Below, piece after piece: positions 7,135 to 10,231 of a stretch of 10,231 bases of DNA. The notes under the pieces are model-generated. The model was not told the origin of the DNA. It searched no databases and worked only from the letters and a program-made list of their open reading frames with translations. The position numbers and the translations under genes were made by a program. The first letter of the stretch is position 1, and every line of letters begins with the position of its first letter. Origin of the DNA: Pseudolysobacter sp. (GTDB lineage: Bacteria; Pseudomonadota; Gammaproteobacteria; Xanthomonadales; Rhodanobacteraceae); the NCBI GenBank assembly GCA_025351985.1, contig JANXUW010000318.1:1-10231 (forward strand), written 5' to 3'.

Positions 7135-7572
7135 TCATGCAGCCGTAGCTGCACGCTCAACTTCGTTAATTGCTTGAATAGCGAATTTAAAAACATCACT
7201 ACTCCGCAAGAGATGCTGCTTCAAAGCCGAAGCCGGTAGTTCATTTTCCAAATCGTAGTCAGCGAGCTCCCTAGTTTCTCGGCATGCCCGCATCTGGCGT
7301 GTGGCAACGCCGGCGGAAGTCCCCAATTTCTTGAGGCAAGCCGTGTTCCCGCTAGGTTTCCAATCCGCAAGCCTGGCGAGAGCCTCTCCATGCGTTAGAT
7401 ATGACGCAGTCTTCGCTGCTGTAGACGTGGCAGGCAGCATAGAAACAAGTGGGCATAAGGCATGGAATGCGGAGTAATAGGCACGACTCGCCGATGCCCG
7501 GCGATCAGCCTCATCATCGAGATCCGCAAGTCTGCGAGCGCAGTCCATTATTTCCTTTGCGCTGACCGGCAT
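7135..7572 (-). CDS. HEPN-domain (UPF0332-like) protein, possible toxin/effector
   Basis: This encodes a 145-residue all-helical protein. Residues 24-40 (RRASASRAYYSAFHALC) match the R-x-x-YY-x-x-FHA helix of UPF0332/HEPN proteins, and residues 98-108 (RETRELADYDL) match their second signature, R-x-x-ADY. A closing helix (119-141) ends the domain. HEPN proteins are often RNA-targeting toxins or nucleic-acid-binding partners in toxin-antitoxin, abortive infection and CRISPR-linked systems. The canonical catalytic R-x4-6-H is not seen in the C-terminal half, although R30 and H37 happen to form R-x6-H in the first helix. ATG 7572 overlaps the TAA of the upstream gene by one base (TAATG), implying translational coupling. 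The DNA is visibly AT-richer than the flanks (24 of 60 G+C at 7141-7200, against 39 of 60 at 1261-1320), which suggests horizontal origin. The family call is good; the function is inferred. Confidence 0.72.
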   Translation of the reverse strand: MPVSAKEIMDCARRLADLDDEADRRASASRAYYSAFHALCPLVSMLPATSTAAKTASYLTHGEALARLADWKPSGNTACLKKLGTSAGVATRQMRACRETRELADYDLENELPASALKQHLLRSSDVFKFAIQAINEVERAATAA

Positions 7573-8363
7573 TAGTGACCCACCGAATGATGTGCAGCAG
7601 AAAGCATCACAACTAGAAAGCCGCTTGTTTCCGCGGGGAAATTTTTCTCGGCGAGCGCCGCGTATAGATCCGCTTCCATTGCCACGGCCAGTTCAGGATT
7701 CATGGCAACAGAGAATTCACTGATGAGGCGAGGCGCAGCACCGGCTTCAATTCCCCCGATCTTCGAAACGACATCGTGCAGCAAAACCATTTTCTCGCGC
7801 AGAAATAGACGCACGAATCGAAGAGGATTCTCAATATCTTCTTGAGTCCAATTTGCGCAAGCAAGAACCTGGTCGATCATGCTGCTGGCTTCCGGGCTAT
7901 GAAAATTATTTGAGAGCGCACTCAACGTTACTCTACCACCCAACAGACGACTCGCTTTCACAACTCGCCCCGAGTTCATAAATACTAGTGCCGCAGCATC
8001 AGCGACTTCGATGTCACCCACGTACCCCTCAAGCGATACATCTGCAATCTGGTTTGCTTCTTCATTCCATCCCACCATGGAAAGCGCCCTAGCAATTCTC
8101 AAGGCGCTGAGATGATCTTCACCGGAGGAAAAGCGAACCTTTCGCGCACACTCCATTGCCTTCGATGGATCACCGAGCGCTGCCGCGCAGATTCCAGAAA
8201 TTTCTAAACTTCCAGACACGTCAACGTTGTTCGTTCGTAACGATAACGCGTCGCGCTCAATTCTTTTTAATACTAGCTGATTTACGTTTGGCCAACGACC
8301 TAGCTCAGCCATCGCATCGTGTAGCACGTCGTTAAATTTCGAAGCTGGAAGTTGAGCCGTCAT
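7572..8363 (-). CDS. unrecognised helical-repeat (TPR-like) protein, partner of the HEPN gene
   Basis: This encodes a 263-residue protein of no family I recognise by name. The central part looks like paired-helix repeats: ICAAALGDPSKAMECARKV (58-76), LRIARALSMVGWNEEANQIA (88-107) and DAAALVFMNSGRVVKASRLL (122-141), each with TPR-like small/large residue spacing. The C-terminal third (180-263) is helical as well and rich in LHDVV, ELAVAMEADLYAAL and VVMLSAAHH. There is no signal peptide or membrane segment, so it is likely cytosolic. ATG 8363 has no strong ribosome binding site. It precedes the HEPN gene with a TAATG overlap, so the two form an operon. The upstream position is the usual place of an antitoxin or a sensing/scaffold subunit, which is inference. 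Base composition is lower in G+C (29 of 60 at 8041-8100) than in the surrounding housekeeping genes. Confidence 0.7.
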   Translation of the reverse strand: MTAQLPASKFNDVLHDAMAELGRWPNVNQLVLKRIERDALSLRTNNVDVSGSLEISGICAAALGDPSKAMECARKVRFSSGEDHLSALRIARALSMVGWNEEANQIADVSLEGYVGDIEVADAAALVFMNSGRVVKASRLLGGRVTLSALSNNFHSPEASSMIDQVLACANWTQEDIENPLRFVRLFLREKMVLLHDVVSKIGGIEAGAAPRLISEFSVAMNPELAVAMEADLYAALAEKNFPAETSGFLVVMLSAAHHSVGH

Positions 8364-8400
8364 AGAGTCACGTGGTCATGGCCGTTCAGGCTCGCGACTC

Positions 8401-8409
8401 AATGTAGCA
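8401..8409 (-). promoter_or_regulatory. possible extended -10 promoter for the TPR-like/HEPN operon
   Basis: The minus strand reads TGC-TACATT here, fitting the extended -10 pattern TGn-TATAAT at four of six positions plus the TG. Transcription would start near 8394, about 30 bases before the ATG at 8363. No good -35 box is found at 17-18 bases. The element lies between the tRNA 3' end and the operon. Confidence 0.3.
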
Positions 8410-8433
8410 CAACATGAAAGAACAATCGCAGCG

Positions 8434-8453
8434 TGTCCCTGAGGATGTCCCTG
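8434..8453. repeat. short direct repeat TGTCCCTG, two copies 12 bp apart
   Basis: TGTCCCTG at 8434-8441 recurs at 8446-8453 with AGGA between. The pair lies in the spacer between the tRNA-Lys 3' end and the accessory operon, upstream of the candidate -10 element. It may be an operator half-site pair or an arm-type recombination remnant. Nothing more can be seen. Confidence 0.35.
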
Positions 8454-8499
8454 CAAGAAATTTGAGACTGCGTAAGCACACGCAAGCGGTTGATATATA

Positions 8500-8575
8500 T
8501 GGTGGGCCGTGATGGATTCGAACCATCGACCAACGGATTAAAAGTCCGCTGCTCTACCAACTGAGCTAACGGCCC
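8500..8575 (-). tRNA. tRNA-Lys (anticodon TTT)
   Basis: This 76-base cloverleaf is read on the minus strand. Acceptor 5' arm GGGCCGT pairs with ACGGCCC, followed by discriminator A and an encoded CCA. The D arm is GCTC-AGTTGGTAGA-GC. The anticodon stem is GCGGA/TCCGT with loop CTTTTAA, giving anticodon TTT (lysine, AAA/AAG). The T arm is GATGG-TTCGAAT-CCATC. All stems pair fully apart from one G-T. The gene follows queC, as in Pseudomonas, where this tRNA-Lys is an island insertion site. Its 3' end faces the AT-richer accessory operon. Confidence 0.97.
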
Positions 8576-8633
8576 AAGCTGCTTGCAGAACGCCGTGACG
8601 GTGGATCTCAACGGCGGGAATTGCGGGCTGCGA

Positions 8634-8662
8634 AGTGTAGGGCAAGATGCGTGCGCTGACAA
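8634..8662 (-). promoter_or_regulatory. sigma-70-type promoter of tRNA-Lys
   Basis: On the minus strand TTGTCA (8662-8657) and TACACT (8639-8634) are separated by exactly 17 bases and followed by a GC-rich discriminator typical of stringently controlled stable-RNA promoters. The predicted start near 8627 leaves a leader of about 50 bases before the tRNA. The promoter lies downstream of queC, so the tRNA can be transcribed independently. Confidence 0.65.
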
Positions 8663-8804
8663 GTAAAAAACGCTGCGGCAAGCACTTCGCCCGGTGGATC
8701 ACGGGATTCTTTTCGGCGACACCGGAGTTACATCGGCCAAGATAAGCCGCATTTCGATCCGCATGTGCGCTCTGCAATCAACGCAGCATGCGCGAACTGG
8801 CTGG

Positions 8805-9488
8805 CTAGACGTAATGCGTGGGATCGCTTACGCCAGCGGCATCGAAGCCGTCGGCGCGCAGGCGGCAGGCGTCGCAATGCGCGCAAGCGCGACCCGTCGT
8901 ATCGGCGTTGTAACAGGATACGGTGGCGGCAAAATCGACGTTCAGGCGCGTGCCTTCGCGCACGATATCGGCTTTGCTCATGCGCATCAGCGGCGCGCGC
9001 ACATGCAGGGCATGGCCTTCGACACCGGCTTTGGTGGCGAGATTGCCGAGACGTTCGAACGCTTCGATAAACGCCGGACGACAATCCGGATAGCCGGAAT
9101 AATCGACCGCGTTGACGCCGCAATAAATTTCATCGGCACCGAGCACTTCGGCCCAGCCGAGCGCGATCGACAGCATGATGGTATTACGCGCCGGCACGTA
9201 GGTCACCGGGATACCGGCGCCGCCCTGTTCGGGCACGTCGATATCTGCCGTGAGCGCCGAGCCGCCGATCGCGCGCAGATCGACCACGACCACTTTATGC
9301 GTGATCGCGCCGAGCGCTTGTGATACGCGGGCAGCGGCTTCGAGTTCGGAAGAATGACGCTGTCCGTAGGCGACGCTCAGTGCGTAGCAATCGAAGCCCT
9401 GTTCGCGCGCAAGGGCGAGAACCACGGCGGAATCCATACCGCCCGAAACGAGGACGACGGCGCGTTGACGGGAAGCGGGTTGAGTCAT
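8805..9488 (-). CDS. queC: 7-cyano-7-deazaguanine (preQ0) synthase QueC
   Basis: QueC converts 7-carboxy-7-deazaguanine to preQ0 using ATP and ammonia, a late step shared by queuosine precursor synthesis, in the cytoplasm. The 227-aa length is normal for the family. The PP-loop ATP-binding motif SGGMDS is at 15-20, the family motif VPARNT at 98-103, and [15 protein letters not shown] at 124-138. The zinc site has Cys192, Cys202, Cys205 and Cys208 in SCYN...[12 protein letters not shown] 9488 puts the PP-loop at the usual distance from the N-terminus; only a weak GAGA lies upstream. The gene follows queE on the same strand after 175 bases and precedes tRNA-Lys. All key residues are present. 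Confidence 0.95.
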   Translation of the reverse strand: MTQPASRQRAVVLVSGGMDSAVVLALAREQGFDCYALSVAYGQRHSSELEAAARVSQALGAITHKVVVVDLRAIGGSALTADIDVPEQGGAGIPVTYVPARNTIMLSIALGWAEVLGADEIYCGVNAVDYSGYPDCRPAFIEAFERLGNLATKAGVEGHALHVRAPLMRMSKADIVREGTRLNVDFAATVSCYNADTTGRACAHCDACRLRADGFDAAGVSDPTHYV

Positions 9489-9529
9489 GACGACGCGGAT
9501 CTCATAGCGAAATTAAGAAGTAATCCGTC

Positions 9530-9549
9530 ATTCCCGCGCAGGCGGGAAT
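9530..9549. repeat. REP-like GC-rich palindrome between queE and queC
   Basis: ATTCCCGC (9530-9537) and GCGGGAAT (9542-9549) are perfect reverse complements around GCAG, within the wider context GTCATTCCCGC...GCGGGAATCCAG. This is the well-known dispersed REP/MITE-like repeat type of many proteobacteria. It lies 3' of queE and 5' of queC, with no T-tract. It may stabilise or attenuate the queE transcript. The remaining 9489-9663 sequence holds no supported gene. Confidence 0.8.
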
Positions 9550-9663
9550 CCAGTTCTTGATGCGGGTAACAAGAGAGCGCGATTCGTGCCTGCGCGAGGT
9601 TTTCAACAGCGAGGCAGGCATGCCGGACGGAAAATGTTGCGCATCGAGAATCCATGCCACAAA

Positions 9664-10231
9664 TCAATGCCCCGGCACATCGCCCCACAACAGCTTGTGC
9701 AACTGCATTTGCATGCGCACCGGCAAGCGATCGGCGAGAATCCACTCGGCCAGTTCGCGCGGCGCAAGGCTACCGTGCACCGGTGAATACAATACTTCGC
9801 AGCGCTCGTGCAGTCTGTGCTCGGTCAGCGCGGCGCAGGCCCAGTCGTAATCGGCGCGATCGGCCAGCACGAACTTGATCTGATCCGCTGGTTTGAGCAG
9901 CGGAATGTTTTGCCAGCGATTGCGCTTGTGTTCGCCCGAGCCCGGCGCTTTCAAGTCCACCACCTTGATCACGCGCGGATCAACCTGCGAAATATCGAGC
10001 GCACCACTGGTTTCCAGCGACACTTCGTGGCCGGCGTCGCACAGCCGCTGCAACAAAGTCAGGCAGCGTTTCTGCGCCAGCGGCTCGCCGCCGGTAACGC
10101 ACACATGACGGGTCTTATGCGTGGCGACCTCTTTCACGATGTCGTCGATACCGCGCCAGCCGCCGCCATGAAACGCATATTCGGTATCGCACCACGTGCA
10201 GCGCAACGGGCAGCCGGTCAGGCGAACGAAT
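9664..10231 (-). CDS. queE: 7-carboxy-7-deazaguanine synthase QueE (5' end outside window)
   Basis: QueE is a radical SAM enzyme that rearranges 6-carboxy-tetrahydropterin to 7-carboxy-7-deazaguanine, the substrate of QueC. The visible 188 residues start FVRLTGCPLRCTWCDTEY, carrying the Cx3Cx2C cluster motif (visible residues 7, 11 and 14) that ligates the 4Fe-4S cluster. CVTGGEPL follows, which contacts the SAM methionine group, and ETSG is also present. The frame ends GDVPGH, TGA 9666-9664. The reading is open to the window edge, so the true start is upstream. The TTG at 10206 lies inside the cluster motif and cannot be the start. Some 20-30 N-terminal residues are missing. The queE-queC-tRNA-Lys order matches Pseudomonas-type genomes, where cpoB/pal/tol genes lie upstream. 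Confidence 0.95.
   Translation of the reverse strand, partial: FVRLTGCPLRCTWCDTEYAFHGGGWRGIDDIVKEVATHKTRHVCVTGGEPLAQKRCLTLLQRLCDAGHEVSLETSGALDISQVDPRVIKVVDLKAPGSGEHKRNRWQNIPLLKPADQIKFVLADRADYDWACAALTEHRLHERCEVLYSPVHGSLAPRELAEWILADRLPVRMQMQLHKLLWGDVPGH

Noticed and set aside
8466..8486. A TGCGT/ACGCA hairpin just after the tRNA 3' end
   Set aside because: It has only five pairs, no T-tract and no support from position beyond being downstream of the tRNA.
6480..8575. An att-site duplication of the tRNA-Lys 3' end at the far side of the accessory region
   Set aside because: I compared the tRNA 3' sequence by eye with 6480-7140 and found only short chance matches (for example GGGCGTCGTGAT near 6803), not a direct repeat.
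7135..8575. A CRISPR array or phage genes in the accessory region
   Set aside because: No regularly spaced repeats and no integrase, capsid or regulator motifs were found in any frame.
8399..8662. An 87-codon minus-strand frame containing GPLAQLVEQRTFNPLVDGSN
   Set aside because: That peptide is the familiar conceptual translation of a tRNA gene. The frame runs straight through tRNA-Lys.
8663..8700. An intrinsic terminator for queC before the T6 tract (minus strand)
   Set aside because: The T-tract is there, but the preceding GC-rich sequence gives only three- to four-base stems, too weak to call.
8694..9323. A 209-codon plus-strand frame
   Set aside because: It is antisense to queC, which has all its catalytic and zinc residues. 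It is a shadow.
9485..9745. An 86-codon minus-strand frame containing HQELDSRLRGNDG
   Set aside because: That peptide is the typical translation of the REP-like palindrome. The frame overlaps the end of queE and has no start context.

Overview
The window looks like a chromosomal segment of a GC-rich gammaproteobacterium, most likely a Xanthomonadales/Lysobacterales-type organism. The basis is gene content: an ECF sigma factor divergent from a TPR-carrying Ser/Thr kinase, an AsmA-family protein, and the order queE-queC-tRNA-Lys, which is also found in Pseudomonas and relatives downstream of tol-pal-cpoB. This placement is inference from synteny and families; no database search was possible.

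Left part (1-3718): after the last 26 codons of an unidentified plus-strand gene comes a divergent signalling pair, an ECF sigma factor (minus, 687 to 111) and a transmembrane Ser/Thr kinase with C-terminal TPR repeats (plus, 1056 to 3718). Both are broken by indels. The sigma gene has nine T where eight would restore conserved region 4. The kinase loses frame between its N-lobe and its catalytic loop, exactly at a perfect 9-bp inverted repeat. A third, weaker candidate is a hemerythrin-like C-terminus between them, also needing one frame correction. Either the whole pathway is decaying or switchable, or this stretch carries sequencing errors.

Middle part (3715-6370): a tight minus-strand pair, an AsmA-family membrane-anchored periplasmic protein followed by a COG3818-like GNAT acetyltransferase whose ribosome binding site overlaps the end of asmA. 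The GNAT stop overlaps the kinase stop tail to tail.

Accessory region (about 6480-8500): the C-terminal stub of an MDR-type oxidoreductase (minus) and an unrecognised start-less reading frame (plus) meet back to back near 6845-6865, which looks like a rearrangement scar. Then follows a visibly AT-richer two-gene minus-strand operon: a helical-repeat protein (263 aa) and, overlapping it by one base, a UPF0332/HEPN-like protein (145 aa). This operon sits directly beyond the 3' end of tRNA-Lys(UUU), a classic integration hotspot. It is the best candidate in the window for an undescribed toxin-antitoxin or defence module. No integrase or att duplication is visible.

Right part (8500-10231): tRNA-Lys with its own sigma-70-type promoter, queC (preQ0 synthase) and the 5'-truncated queE (radical SAM 7-carboxy-7-deazaguanine synthase), all on the minus strand. 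queE and queC catalyse consecutive steps towards preQ0 and queuosine. A REP-like GC-rich palindrome lies between them.
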